A stretch of DNA of 14,726 nucleotides from Lachnospiraceae bacterium. GTDB lineage: Bacteria > Bacillota > Clostridia > Lachnospirales > Lachnospiraceae. The stretch spans positions 1 through 14,726 of the forward strand of contig DPJQ01000160.1 of the NCBI GenBank assembly GCA_003542935.1, written 5' to 3'. The notes under the pieces were generated by a model that made no database searches, was not told the DNA's origin, and worked only from the letters and a program-made list of their open reading frames with translations. The position numbers and the translations under genes were made by a program. Shown here one piece after another: positions 1-6,492 of the stretch. The stretch's first letter is position 1. Each line of letters begins with the position of its first letter.

Positions 1-1
1 T

Positions 2-571
2 TGTTTAATGAGCAGACACTACGTTAAGCTGCAGAACATGAGATATGAAGATAAAATTTCTTTTCTGATTGACGTGCCGGATGAGATTATGGATTTTGAG
101 ATACCGAAACTTGTCTTGCAGCCCATAGTGGAAAATGCCATTCAGCATGGCATCTTTGAGAAGGAATCCAAGGAGGGCTCTATCGTCATTATGGCGTGGA
201 CGGAAGACGAAGATATTGTCTTTGTGATCTCAGACAATGGTATCGGCATTCCCGACAAAAAACTGCCCAGCCTTCTGGACGGTACTTACGAAGACGGAAA
301 AGGCAGTAATATAGGTATTTATAATACGCATTTGAGGCTTCAGCTTCTCTACGGAAAGGAATATGGCCTCCACTATGAGAGCACTTGGGGAAAGGGCACG
401 GAAGTACAGGTAAAACTGCCTGCTTTAGAGCACATGCCGTCGTATTCGTCCCCAGATCTGGTCCTGGAAATGACAGTAGGCCCAGTCGAAAAGATAAACC
501 AGCAGCTGTCCGCCAATGATCAGCGCGGGATAGAGGAAGGCGCCGATCCGATCCGTCAGGGAGGGACTTAA
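2..571 (+). CDS. Sensor histidine kinase, YesM/LytS type, C-terminal part (5' end outside window)
   Basis: This is the catalytic end of a membrane sensor kinase of the YesM/LytS group, which normally phosphorylates an AraC- or LytTR-type response regulator. The frame is open to the left edge, so the Met at 8 is internal rather than the start. Counting from that Met, the visible parts are the end of the His_kinase region (KLQNMRYEDK), the N box LVLQPIVENAIQHG (residues 36-49), the G1 box DNGIGIP (about 76-82) and the G2 region GSNIGIYNTHLRLQLLYG (about 99-116). The fold normally ends soon after the GKGTEVQVKLP stretch. Here the frame runs on for about 47 further codons that lie antisense to the 3' end of the convergent membrane-protein gene. 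That tail looks like accidental read-through sequence. The sensor and transmembrane parts and the partner regulator are not in the window. Confidence 0.9.
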   Translation, partial: CLMSRHYVKLQNMRYEDKISFLIDVPDEIMDFEIPKLVLQPIVENAIQHGIFEKESKEGSIVIMAWTEDEDIVFVISDNGIGIPDKKLPSLLDGTYEDGKGSNIGIYNTHLRLQLLYGKEYGLHYESTWGKGTEVQVKLPALEHMPSYSSPDLVLEMTVGPVEKINQQLSANDQRGIEEGADPIRQGGT

Positions 572-967
572 TACCCATCGGGGAAAGAGGAAGATCAGGG
601 GCAGATACATGGCGTTGAAAATGCCATATTTGGCGGCCAGAAACAGCCGCCTTTTCTTTTGTTCGTCTTCCATGGAGCACAGCCGTCCCCATACCAGTTC
701 CGTGAGCAGAATATAGAGGGCCAGTGCGCTGAAAGTCAGCATATACAGTTTCTGGGGAGATAGAAAAAACCCCAGCAGGATATTGGCGGCGAGAAAGGCC
801 CATGCGGCCCGGCTGCCAAATTCCCGGAATATGATGCCGGTGCCAAAGGAGGCCGCCGCCAGCAAAAACAGTGTGCTGCTCTCAATCACATTGCCAAGAT
901 AGATCAGGATGACGGATATGGCCAGGAGGGCCCCCGATACAGTCAGTCGTCTGGTATTTAGAAACAT
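425..967 (-). CDS. Small polytopic membrane protein of unknown function
   Basis: A 180-residue, very hydrophobic protein with about six predicted membrane helices (roughly residues 8-26, 30-46, 54-70, 74-92, 110-128 and 138-160) and a basic C-terminus (GRIRRHVL). I do not recognise a named family. The compact helix pattern vaguely recalls the small integral-membrane S components of ECF transporters, but that is weak. A longer frame opens at an ATG at 1000. I prefer the ATG at 967 because a GGGAGGGGA purine run lies just upstream on the coding strand, while the ATG at 1000 has no such site. With this start the gene overlaps the end of the J-domain gene by 10 bases, which implies translational coupling in the DUF5685 / J-domain operon. 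Its last 147 bases overlap the tail of the convergent kinase frame. Confidence 0.75.
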   Translation of the reverse strand: MFLNTRRLTVSGALLAISVILIYLGNVIESSTLFLLAAASFGTGIIFREFGSRAAWAFLAANILLGFFLSPQKLYMLTFSALALYILLTELVWGRLCSMEDEQKKRRLFLAAKYGIFNAMYLPLIFLFPRWVLSPSLTDRIGAFLYPALIIGGQLLVYLFDWAYCHFQDQIWGRIRRHVL

Positions 968-1611
968 GAGCAGAGATCCCCTCCCATACATTCGCAGCAT
1001 TTATCCGCGATAAAAAGGTCGCAGCAGGTATCGCCGGTACATCCCCCGCCGCCCCGTCCGGTATAGACAGGGTTTTGCTGATACCGGCCGTTCCGGTTGG
1101 CCAGATGGCTTAAGAAAGAGGCATATTCCGTGTTGCCGGGGGCCATGTTTACGGCCTGCTGTGCATGGGACAGGGCATCTGCGTTGTTCCCTACCCCGAA
1201 GCTGGCCACGGCGTAACAGTAGTGCCACTCGGCATTGCGGTTTCCCATGGGGCGCAGGATATTCAAGGCATCATAGTACTGTCTGCGGTTCAGCATGGCG
1301 CGCACATCCGTAAACATACCGCCGCCCGTTTCCTGGTAGCCGCCGCTGTTTCTCTGATAGCTGGGGCCGGCATCGGTGTAGCCGTCGTAGTTCCCGCCGG
1401 AACCCGCGCTGTAGGATCCGGACCGCTCGTTCATGATCTGGGTGTAAGCCTCCTGCACCTCCTTGAACTTTTCCTCCGCCAGGTCGGAGAGGGGGTTGTT
1501 CACATAGGAGTCGGGGTGGTACTTCCGGCTCAGTTCCCGGTAGGCTTTCTTGATTTCTTCCGTGTCGGCATTTCTCGAAACGCCTAATATTTTATAGGGG
1601 TCGTTTACCAT
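958..1611 (-). CDS. J-domain protein with helical middle and Cys-rich C-terminal tail
   Basis: The first ~65 of 217 residues form a J domain (DPYKILGVSRNADTEEIKKA) with the HPD tripeptide at residues 32-34, which in this family stimulates the ATPase of an Hsp70 partner. A Gly/Ser/Tyr-rich linker (about 65-98) follows, then a TPR-like helical stretch (about 100-165, with ALNILRPMG and ALSHAQQAVNMAPGN). The tail has eight cysteines in its last 27 residues (C191, 196, 197, 205, 206, 208, 214, 216). It lacks the central CxxCxGxG zinc repeats of true DnaJ, so it is a specialised J protein rather than the housekeeping chaperone. Its start overlaps the end of the DUF5685 gene by 20 bases, and a GGAG lies about 10 bases upstream of the ATG, so it is probably translated by coupling. 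The Cys-rich tail could bind metal or form disulfides; that is inference. Confidence 0.85.
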   Translation of the reverse strand: MVNDPYKILGVSRNADTEEIKKAYRELSRKYHPDSYVNNPLSDLAEEKFKEVQEAYTQIMNERSGSYSAGSGGNYDGYTDAGPSYQRNSGGYQETGGGMFTDVRAMLNRRQYYDALNILRPMGNRNAEWHYCYAVASFGVGNNADALSHAQQAVNMAPGNTEYASFLSHLANRNGRYQQNPVYTGRGGGGCTGDTCCDLFIADKCCECMGGDLCSCF

Positions 1612-2518
1612 AATGATTTATCTCCGTTCTTTTTTCTCTTCTCTGTTCCTCTGTGTTTTTCGGTGATGCAGGTTCTCTTTCCGCAGACAGCTTTCGGTAA
1701 CGGTTCCAGACGCCGTCGTACAGGATGTTGCGAAGGATCGCTTCATCCCGGATGCAGGGCAGAAGTTCCATATGGGCCGTGCACTCTGCCATCATCATGG
1801 TGAGGAGCCGATGGCAGTCCTGCTCAAAACGCGTCCGGCCGCTGTCCGTGTCCCCGTACAGCTTTTTCTTCCGCAGCAGCAGGATATTGTAACTGCCGTT
1901 TTTCTCGTCCTCGGCCATATCGTCCCAGGCATCCATCAGGTAGATGAATTTCCCGAGAAAAAAACCCACATTGTACAGCGTGTCCCGCCAGATATCATCC
2001 TTGACGGCAAAGACATCTCCCAGGAGGTCGCCAAACACCCCGGCCACCCGGTCGATATCCAGGGAACCGGCCTTCTCCAGCGCGTCCAGGCGGGCCAGGC
2101 ACCGCTTCATGTGGGCGGCTTTTTTGGGGTACAGCTCCCTGGCCCGGAGGAAAGCCCGGTGGTAGGCCCGCAGGCCGACGATGGCGGCGGGCTTTCTCTC
2201 GTCCACCCAGTCGTCCCGGAAATGATACCAGGTCAGCAGGATGCCCATGTGGGCCGCATAAGCGGCGTATTCGTGCTCGATCATCATCCGCTTTTTCCCG
2301 GGGTGGAGCAGACACCGTCCGCTCATGATCCGGCTTTCCGGCTCGTACAGGGAGGAGAGCAGGATGGACAGAAAAGTCATATCGTAGGACAGGGTGAGCT
2401 GGCCTGCCGCCCCGTATTCCTTTTTCAGTGTCCGGCAGAGCCCGCAGTAGAACCCCTTATACGTCTCGTATTCGCGGAGCCTGAGCTCCATTTTGTTTAC
2501 CGTGATATATCCAAACAT
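1592..2518 (-). CDS. DUF5685 family protein
   Basis: A 308-residue, mostly alpha-helical protein whose N-terminus (MFGYITVNKMEL, then YCGLCRTLKKEYG) is the hallmark of the DUF5685 family of Clostridia. The open frame extends upstream to 2665, but I place the start at the ATG at 2516-2518: GGGAG lies about 6 bases upstream and family members begin MFGY. Visible features are a CxxC pair (C25, C28), a third Cys (C69), and two acidic clusters, DDWVD (102-106) and DAWDDMAED (196-204). The spacing and helical setting of these clusters recall the two Asp-rich motifs of squalene/phytoene-synthase-like proteins, although no enzymatic role is established for the family as far as I know. It is first in a leftward operon and overlaps the J-domain gene by 20 bases. 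A promoter candidate lies about 45 bases upstream. Confidence 0.85.
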   Translation of the reverse strand: MFGYITVNKMELRLREYETYKGFYCGLCRTLKKEYGAAGQLTLSYDMTFLSILLSSLYEPESRIMSGRCLLHPGKKRMMIEHEYAAYAAHMGILLTWYHFRDDWVDERKPAAIVGLRAYHRAFLRARELYPKKAAHMKRCLARLDALEKAGSLDIDRVAGVFGDLLGDVFAVKDDIWRDTLYNVGFFLGKFIYLMDAWDDMAEDEKNGSYNILLLRKKKLYGDTDSGRTRFEQDCHRLLTMMMAECTAHMELLPCIRDEAILRNILYDGVWNRYRKLSAEREPASPKNTEEQRREKRTEINHYGKRPL

Positions 2519-2562
2519 AAATCTCCCGTCCGGTGGCATGTCCCACTTTATACCTTCTGCCC

Positions 2563-2591
2563 AGTATATCTTTTTTTGCCCATGTTTTCCA
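2563..2591 (-). promoter_or_regulatory. Candidate sigma-A promoter for the DUF5685 operon
   Basis: On the minus strand, TGGAAA (2586-2591) is separated by 17 bases from TATACT (2563-2568). The -10 matches five of six consensus bases and the -35 four of six. A start near 2556 would give a leader of about 38 bases carrying the GGGAG ribosome binding site. Motif match only. Confidence 0.45.
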
Positions 2592-2642
2592 TAGTTAATT
2601 CCGGATTTTATGTAATCTTCATAAACGGAACAGAAGACCGGG

Positions 2643-2671
2643 TAGAAAAGTGTAACAAACTGCAAAAATCT
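2643..2671 (+). repeat. 29-bp direct repeat, copy 1
   Basis: This 29-bp segment matches the one at 2727-2755 at 26 of 29 positions, offset exactly 84 bp. Inside it is a smaller ~9-bp tandem pattern (TGYAACAAA followed by TGCAAAAAT). The two copies bracket the ATPase promoter, so it is a candidate operator. Confidence 0.7.
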
Positions 2672-2693
2672 ATTTTAAAGAAGGATTGGTATA

Positions 2694-2722
2694 TTGATTT
2701 TTGAAGGTTATATAGCTATAAT
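2694..2722 (+). promoter_or_regulatory. Candidate sigma-A promoter for the AAA ATPase gene
   Basis: TTGATT (2694-2699) and a perfect TATAAT (2717-2722) are separated by 17 bases. It sits between the two copies of the 29-bp direct repeat, with copy 2 just downstream of the -10 element over the expected transcription start. That placement suits repression by something bound at the repeats. Confidence 0.65.
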
Positions 2723-2726
2723 AGAA

Positions 2727-2755
2727 TAGAAAAATGCAACAAAATGCAAAAATCT
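2727..2755 (+). repeat. 29-bp direct repeat, copy 2
   Basis: Second copy of the 29-bp repeat, 26 of 29 bases identical to 2643-2671. It lies immediately after the -10 element and ends 5 bases before the AAGGAG ribosome binding site, so a protein bound here could block initiation or act on the mRNA leader. Confidence 0.7.
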
Positions 2756-2771
2756 TTCGCAAGGAGACCCG

Positions 2772-4070
2772 ATGATGGAGATTCGCAGAGATTATTATTT
2801 GGATAAATTGATAAAAAGAAAGAACAACGGTCTGATTAAGGTAATTACCGGTATTCGCAGATGCGGCAAGTCCTATTTGTTAAATAAGCTTTTCTATCAT
2901 TATTTACTGGAAGACGGCGTGGATGCTGACCATATCATCCGTTTTGCCTTTGACTCGGCAGACGATCTGTATGTGATTGGCGAAAGCCTTATCCAGATTG
3001 AAAAAGAAAAGCGAGGGGTTGACCCGGAAAAATTTATGGCTTATATTCGCTCCAAGGTTGTTGGGGAGGGAATGTATTATTTGTTGCTCGATGAAATCCA
3101 GATGTTGGATTGCTTTGAAGCTGTACTGAACGGTTATCTGCGTAAGGACAATATGGACGTATTTGTGACTGGAAGTAATGCAAAGCTCTTGTCCAAAGAT
3201 ATTGCTACCGAATTTGCCGGCCGTGGAGATGAAATCCATATGTATCCCTTAAGTTTCGCAGAGTTTATGTCTGTATATGAGGGTGATAAGTATATGGGAT
3301 TGTCCGAATATATGCTTTATGGTGGTATTCCTCTGGTTGTTCTGCGTGACGGTGCCGGCGATAAAGCCACCGCATTGCAGAATTTATTCAATGAAATTTA
3401 TATTCGGGATATTACCAGGCGGAATCGTGTAAAAAATATCGGAGAATTGGAAGATTTGCTGAATATCCTTTCTTCTGTGATTGGTTCTCCGACCAATCCG
3501 GAGAAATTGAAAAATACTTTCAAAACTGTGAAGAAATCCAGGATCACATCTGCTACCATTAAAAAATATTTGGATTATTTTGAGGATTCTTTCCTGATTG
3601 AATCGGCACAGAGATATGACATTAGAGGGAAAGCATATATTGAAACGCCTAAGAAATACTACTTTTCTGATCTTGGGCTTCGCAACGCAAGAATTAATTT
3701 CCGTCAGTTTGAGCAGACCCATTCCATGGAGAATGTAGTTTACAATGAACTTCGTATGCGTGGTTACAGTGTGGATGTGGGAGTGATTCCTATTGCAGAG
3801 AGAAACCAGGAAGGCAAGGTGATTCGCAAGCGGCTGGAAGTTGATTTTGTGTGCAATCTCGGCTCCGTCAGATATTATATCCAGTCTGCATACTCCCTGC
3901 CTGATGAAGCAAAACGAACGCAGGAAATCAGGCCATTCAGAAAGATTGATGATTCCTTCAAGAAAATTGTCATCACAAAAGATATTGTTCAGCCGTATTA
4001 TGATGACTATGGTATCTTGACTATTAATATCTATGATTTTCTTCTTAATCCGCAGGCTCTTGATAAATAA
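2772..4070 (+). CDS. AAA family ATPase with DUF4143-like C-terminus
   Basis: A 432-residue member of the common bacterial ATPase family with an N-terminal AAA domain and a C-terminal DUF4143 region, often found as a lone accessory gene; its biological role is poorly defined. The Walker A motif is GIRRCGKS (residues 27-34), Walker B is YLLLDEI (103-109), a sensor-1-like FVTGSNAKLLS is at 131-141, and GRG with a likely arginine finger is at 150-152. A winged-helix-like stretch (about 220-300) includes ATIKKYLDYFEDSFLIES. The C-terminus carries the nuclease-fold remnant EVDFVCN, but its second half reads YYIQSAYS where an active PD-(D/E)xK enzyme would have ExK, so cleavage activity is unlikely. 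AAGGAG (2761-2766) serves tandem ATGs at 2772 and 2775, and either may start. The gene is more AT-rich than its neighbours and is flanked on the right by a gene relic, both hinting at acquisition. Confidence 0.88.
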   Translation: MMEIRRDYYLDKLIKRKNNGLIKVITGIRRCGKSYLLNKLFYHYLLEDGVDADHIIRFAFDSADDLYVIGESLIQIEKEKRGVDPEKFMAYIRSKVVGEGMYYLLLDEIQMLDCFEAVLNGYLRKDNMDVFVTGSNAKLLSKDIATEFAGRGDEIHMYPLSFAEFMSVYEGDKYMGLSEYMLYGGIPLVVLRDGAGDKATALQNLFNEIYIRDITRRNRVKNIGELEDLLNILSSVIGSPTNPEKLKNTFKTVKKSRITSATIKKYLDYFEDSFLIESAQRYDIRGKAYIETPKKYYFSDLGLRNARINFRQFEQTHSMENVVYNELRMRGYSVDVGVIPIAERNQEGKVIRKRLEVDFVCNLGSVRYYIQSAYSLPDEAKRTQEIRPFRKIDDSFKKIVITKDIVQPYYDDYGILTINIYDFLLNPQALDK

Positions 4071-4110
4071 TTTATACAATATATAAGGTTTAGAGAGCAG
4101 AACGAAAACG

Positions 4111-4212
4111 AGCCATGCTCATGCGGCCATGCTGCTGACAGCGGCAAAGATGCTGAAAGAAAATGAAGCCCTGCTGTCCGGAAAGGTTCGGTTCATGTTC
4201 CAGTCCGGTTAA
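4111..4212 (+). pseudogene. Relic of an M20 family amidohydrolase (hippurate hydrolase-like)
   Basis: Read in the frame of position 4111, this stretch gives HAHAAMLLTAAKMLKENEAL followed by LSGKVRFMFQSG and a stop at 4210-4212. It closely resembles the internal segment of M20D amidohydrolases, typically GHDAHxAMLLGAAKxLKE...LxGxVxFxFQPxEE. The Asp between the two His residues of the metal site is missing, and the frame stops where the conserved FQPGEE would be. A stop lies about 25 bases upstream and no other part of the enzyme is nearby. About 33 codons of an enzyme of roughly 390 residues survive. I read it as debris of a gene removed by deletion or by arrival of the adjacent ATPase gene. 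Confidence 0.7.
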
Positions 4213-4229
4213 TCAAATTTTTATAAATC

Positions 4230-4258
4230 TTTACTTGTATGGAGGCAGGGCTTATATT
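4230..4258 (+). promoter_or_regulatory. Weak candidate promoter for the HD-domain / CmpB operon
   Basis: TTTACT (4230-4235) and TATATT (4253-4258) are 17 bases apart, in an AT-rich stretch between the M20 relic and the HD gene. The leader would be about 65 bases. Motif match only. Confidence 0.35.
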
Positions 4259-4327
4259 ATCCTGAAAAATAAAAAGCCTGTATGGCCATATGGAGGCCGA
4301 TGGCAGATTTTATATAGGAGATTTATT

Positions 4328-4813
4328 ATGCATTTAGCGTCATCAGAACGGGAAAGATTGAGGGAACTGCTAAAGGACTGCATCGAGAGCCGCGAGGCCC
4401 TGCGGATGAAAAAGTATATTCAGCACGGGGCCATATCCACGTATGACCACTGCCGCAATGTGGTACGGGTGAGCTACTGGCTGAGCAGGCGGCTTGGGAT
4501 CCACGTGGACGAGAGGGCCCTGGCCAGGGGGGCTTTTCTCCATGATTTTTATCTGTATGACTGGCACGACAAGGATCCGTCCCACAGACTCCACGGGTTT
4601 TCCCATCCGGGGCAGGCCTGCGAAAATGCCCGACGGTACTTTAAGATCGGGAGAAAAGAGGCGGAGATCATCCGCTGCCATATGTGGCCACTGACCCTGC
4701 GCCATATGCCGAGAAGCCGGGAGGCTGTGATCGTCTGTGCGGCGGATAAATACTGTTCCTTGCTGGAAACCTTCCTGGGCCGGAGGCGCAAGGGGGTGCG
4801 GATATGTGGGTGA
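4328..4813 (+). CDS. HD-domain phosphohydrolase
   Basis: A 161-residue protein with an HD domain, a metal-dependent phosphohydrolase fold usually acting on nucleotides or other phosphate esters. Expected metal ligands are present: H41 (YDHC), H72-D73 (LHDF), further His at 103 (FSHP) and 118 (RCHMW), and D140 (AADKYCS). No RelA/SpoT synthetase or cyclic-dinucleotide sensor domain is attached, so the substrate cannot be named. An open frame extends upstream to 4163, but that part runs over the M20 relic and AT-rich leader; AGGAG at 4316-4320, seven bases from the ATG at 4328, fixes the start. The gene overlaps the next by 10 bases, so the two are co-translated. That suggests a shared role, perhaps at the membrane. 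Confidence 0.85.
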   Translation: MHLASSERERLRELLKDCIESREALRMKKYIQHGAISTYDHCRNVVRVSYWLSRRLGIHVDERALARGAFLHDFYLYDWHDKDPSHRLHGFSHPGQACENARRYFKIGRKEAEIIRCHMWPLTLRHMPRSREAVIVCAADKYCSLLETFLGRRRKGVRICG

Positions 4814-5619
4814 GCCGGTTTTTTGTCTGGTTCGTGATCTACGGCTGTATGGGCTGGCTCTATGAGACCGTCTATTGTACCATAAAGAGCGGAAAATGGG
4901 CGAACCGGGGATTTCTGTACGGCCCCGTATGTCCGATTTACGGCGTGGGCGCTCTGGGGATCTCAGTGGTATGTGAATGCCTGCGGCCGGAGGGCGGAGG
5001 ACAGCCTCCCTGGTGGCAGGTATTTGTGATCGCGGTTTTGGGCAGTATGGTGCTGGAATATTCTACCTCCTGGCTTCTGGAGAAGCTGTTCCACGCTTAC
5101 TGGTGGGATTACAGTGATTCCCCCTTGAATATCAACGGCCGGATCTGTCTGCCGGCTTCTCTGGCTTTCGGCGTGGCCGGGCTGGTGGTGGTGTATCTGG
5201 TTTATCCCGTGGTGCACCGGATGACGGCGGGGCTGACCGGGCCGGCCATGGAACTGGCTTCTCTGATTCTCATGGCTTATATGGCTGCCGACGCCACACT
5301 GACGGTGTCTGCCCTCACCGGGCTGGAGGAGAATGTGGCTGCCGTGGAAGAGAGCGTCAACCGCCAGATGGAAGTTTTTGTGGGGGCTTTTCAGGAAAAG
5401 CTGGCAGGTACGATTCAGGGGACAAAGCAGGGTGTGGAGGAGCGTATCGCCGAGGCCAGGGAGCTGGCCACGGCGGATCGATTGGAACGTATGCTGGGCA
5501 GCATGAGCCGGGGCCAGCGCAGAGCCCTGGAGCGGGTCAAGGGCTTCCGGCCAAAAAAAGCCACCGTGCAGATCGAGAGGCTGGCGGATCTTATAAAGCG
5601 GAATATGCGGTTAAAGTAA
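4804..5619 (+). CDS. Putative ABC-transporter permease-like membrane protein (CmpB, PF06541 type)
   Basis: A 271-residue membrane protein of the family annotated as ABC_trans_CmpB / putative ABC transporter type IV. Its signature elements are the N-terminal FFVWFVIYGCMGWLYETVYC, then NRGFLYGPVCPIYGVG, EYSTSWLLEKLFHAYWWDYS and NINGRICLPASLAFG. I count about five membrane helices (roughly 5-25, 36-58, 70-90, 112-135 and 148-172). A charged, helical, probably coiled-coil cytoplasmic tail (about 175-271) ends in a basic stretch. No ABC ATPase lies nearby, and the family annotation as a transporter is uncertain. The ATG at 4804 lies inside the last codons of the HD-domain gene, with an AGGGGGTG ribosome binding site about 7 bases upstream, so the two genes are translationally coupled. 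Confidence 0.8.
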   Translation: MWVSRFFVWFVIYGCMGWLYETVYCTIKSGKWANRGFLYGPVCPIYGVGALGISVVCECLRPEGGGQPPWWQVFVIAVLGSMVLEYSTSWLLEKLFHAYWWDYSDSPLNINGRICLPASLAFGVAGLVVVYLVYPVVHRMTAGLTGPAMELASLILMAYMAADATLTVSALTGLEENVAAVEESVNRQMEVFVGAFQEKLAGTIQGTKQGVEERIAEARELATADRLERMLGSMSRGQRRALERVKGFRPKKATVQIERLADLIKRNMRLK

Positions 5620-5759
5620 ACAAAAGAGGCGTTTGTACGGTAAAAAAGATATGTGGGTGGACAGTGAAAATGAGCCCCGGCGCAGGGATTATTTGTGCAT
5701 AAAGTTTCTTTAAGAAAAACTTCGAAAGCTGTTTCCGAAACATCACCAAATTGACGTAG

Positions 5760-5788
5760 GTATAAAAAACCTTCATTTACAAATACTA
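5760..5788 (+). promoter_or_regulatory. Candidate sigma-G (forespore) promoter for spoVT
   Basis: GTATA (5760-5764), 17 bases, then AATACTA (5782-5788). This resembles the sigma-G consensus (GHATR, 17-18 bases, CATWMTA), with one mismatch at the first base of the -10. In Bacillus subtilis spoVT is transcribed by sigma-G, so the match is in the expected place. A TTGACG at 5751 has no sensible -10 partner for sigma-A. Confidence 0.45.
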
Positions 5789-5845
5789 GTGTAGCAACAC
5801 ATGAATTGTGAGCGATACCAGGAATGATAAATGGAGGGATGTAGT

Positions 5846-6394
5846 ATGAAAGCTACCGGAATAGTACGAAGGATCGATGATCTTGGGCGTGTGGTGGTTC
5901 CCAAGGAGATACGCCGCACGCTCAGGCTCAGAGAAGGGGAGCCGATGGAGATATTTACCAGGGGGGACGGGGAGATCGTACTGAAAAAGTATTCGCCCAT
6001 CGGGGAACTCAGTGCCTATGCCAAAGAGTTTGCGGATACGATCGCCCAGATCACCGGCCATCTGGTGTGCGTGTCGGATCATGACCAGATCGTGGCGGCC
6101 AGTCCCCAGGCCCAGAAAGAGTATCTGAGCAAATCTATCAGCAACGAGCTGGAGGAGCTGATGGAAAACCGGGAGACCCGGGTGGCGGAGGAGGGCGATA
6201 ACGGTTTCATTCGGATCACGAAGGAGGATGCCCAGGGATATAATTCCCAGGTCATCCAGCCCATTATCAGCGCCGGTGACGTGATCGGCGCCGTAGCGAT
6301 TATGAACCGGGCGGCCCGGGAAGTGGTGGGTGAGCTGGAGCAGAAGATCGCCTCCGTGGCAGCGGGCTTTCTGGGCAGGCAGATGGAACAGTAG
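5846..6394 (+). CDS. spoVT: Stage V sporulation protein T (SpoVT), AbrB-GAF transcription regulator
   Basis: A 182-residue protein, near the usual SpoVT length of about 178. The N-terminal swapped-hairpin AbrB DNA-binding domain is clear (MKATGIVRRIDDLGRVVVPK and EIRRTLRLREGEPMEIF, residues 1-50). A GAF-like sensory domain follows (about 55-178), with HLVCVSDHDQIVAA and the family-typical end VIQPIISAGDVIGAVAI. In B. subtilis SpoVT tunes forespore gene expression late in sporulation. An upstream in-frame ATG at 5831 exists, but GGAGGG (5833-5838) lies 7 bases before the ATG at 5846 and the family begins MKATGIVRRI. Its last codons (GRQMEQ) are echoed by tandem copies just past the stop in another frame, so the C-terminus may recently have been shorter or longer. 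Its presence marks the host as a spore former. Confidence 0.95.
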   Translation: MKATGIVRRIDDLGRVVVPKEIRRTLRLREGEPMEIFTRGDGEIVLKKYSPIGELSAYAKEFADTIAQITGHLVCVSDHDQIVAASPQAQKEYLSKSISNELEELMENRETRVAEEGDNGFIRITKEDAQGYNSQVIQPIISAGDVIGAVAIMNRAAREVVGELEQKIASVAAGFLGRQMEQ

Positions 6395-6492
6395 GCGGAA
6401 CTTCTCCGGCGGACAGATGGAGCAGCAGAAGGCGGGCTATCCGGGCGGACAGATGGAGCAGCCAAAAGCGGATTTCCCGCGGCGGACGGTTC
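6380..6492. repeat. Degenerate ~36-bp tandem repeats across the end of spoVT
   Basis: The 12-mer CAGATGGA(A/G)CAG occurs at 6380-6391, 6414-6425 and 6450-6461, and a decayed fourth unit (GGACGGTTCAG) lies near 6484. The spacings are 34 then 36 bases. The first copy encodes the last codons of SpoVT; the others lie past its stop codon in a different frame. The last unit runs to the 3' end of the convergent carboxypeptidase gene. Confidence 0.75.

Noticed and set aside
1772..2704. Rightward 310-residue open frame
   Set aside because: It is antisense to the DUF5685 gene in GC-rich DNA, with low-complexity composition and no ribosome binding site logic.
3384..4079. Leftward 231-residue open frame
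   Set aside because: It is antisense to the AAA ATPase gene, whose Walker motifs are intact.
4277..4297. Palindrome TATGGCCATA and flanking GCCT/AGGC as an operator or terminator
   Set aside because: Pairing is short and interrupted, and no T-run follows.
5685..5745. AAGTTTCTT / AAGAAAAACTT inverted repeat after the CmpB-type gene
   Set aside because: The stem is AT-rich with mismatched arm lengths and no U-run, too weak to call a terminator.
5751..5756. TTGACG as a sigma-A -35 for spoVT
   Set aside because: No acceptable -10 lies 16-18 bases downstream; the sigma-G-like pair fits better.
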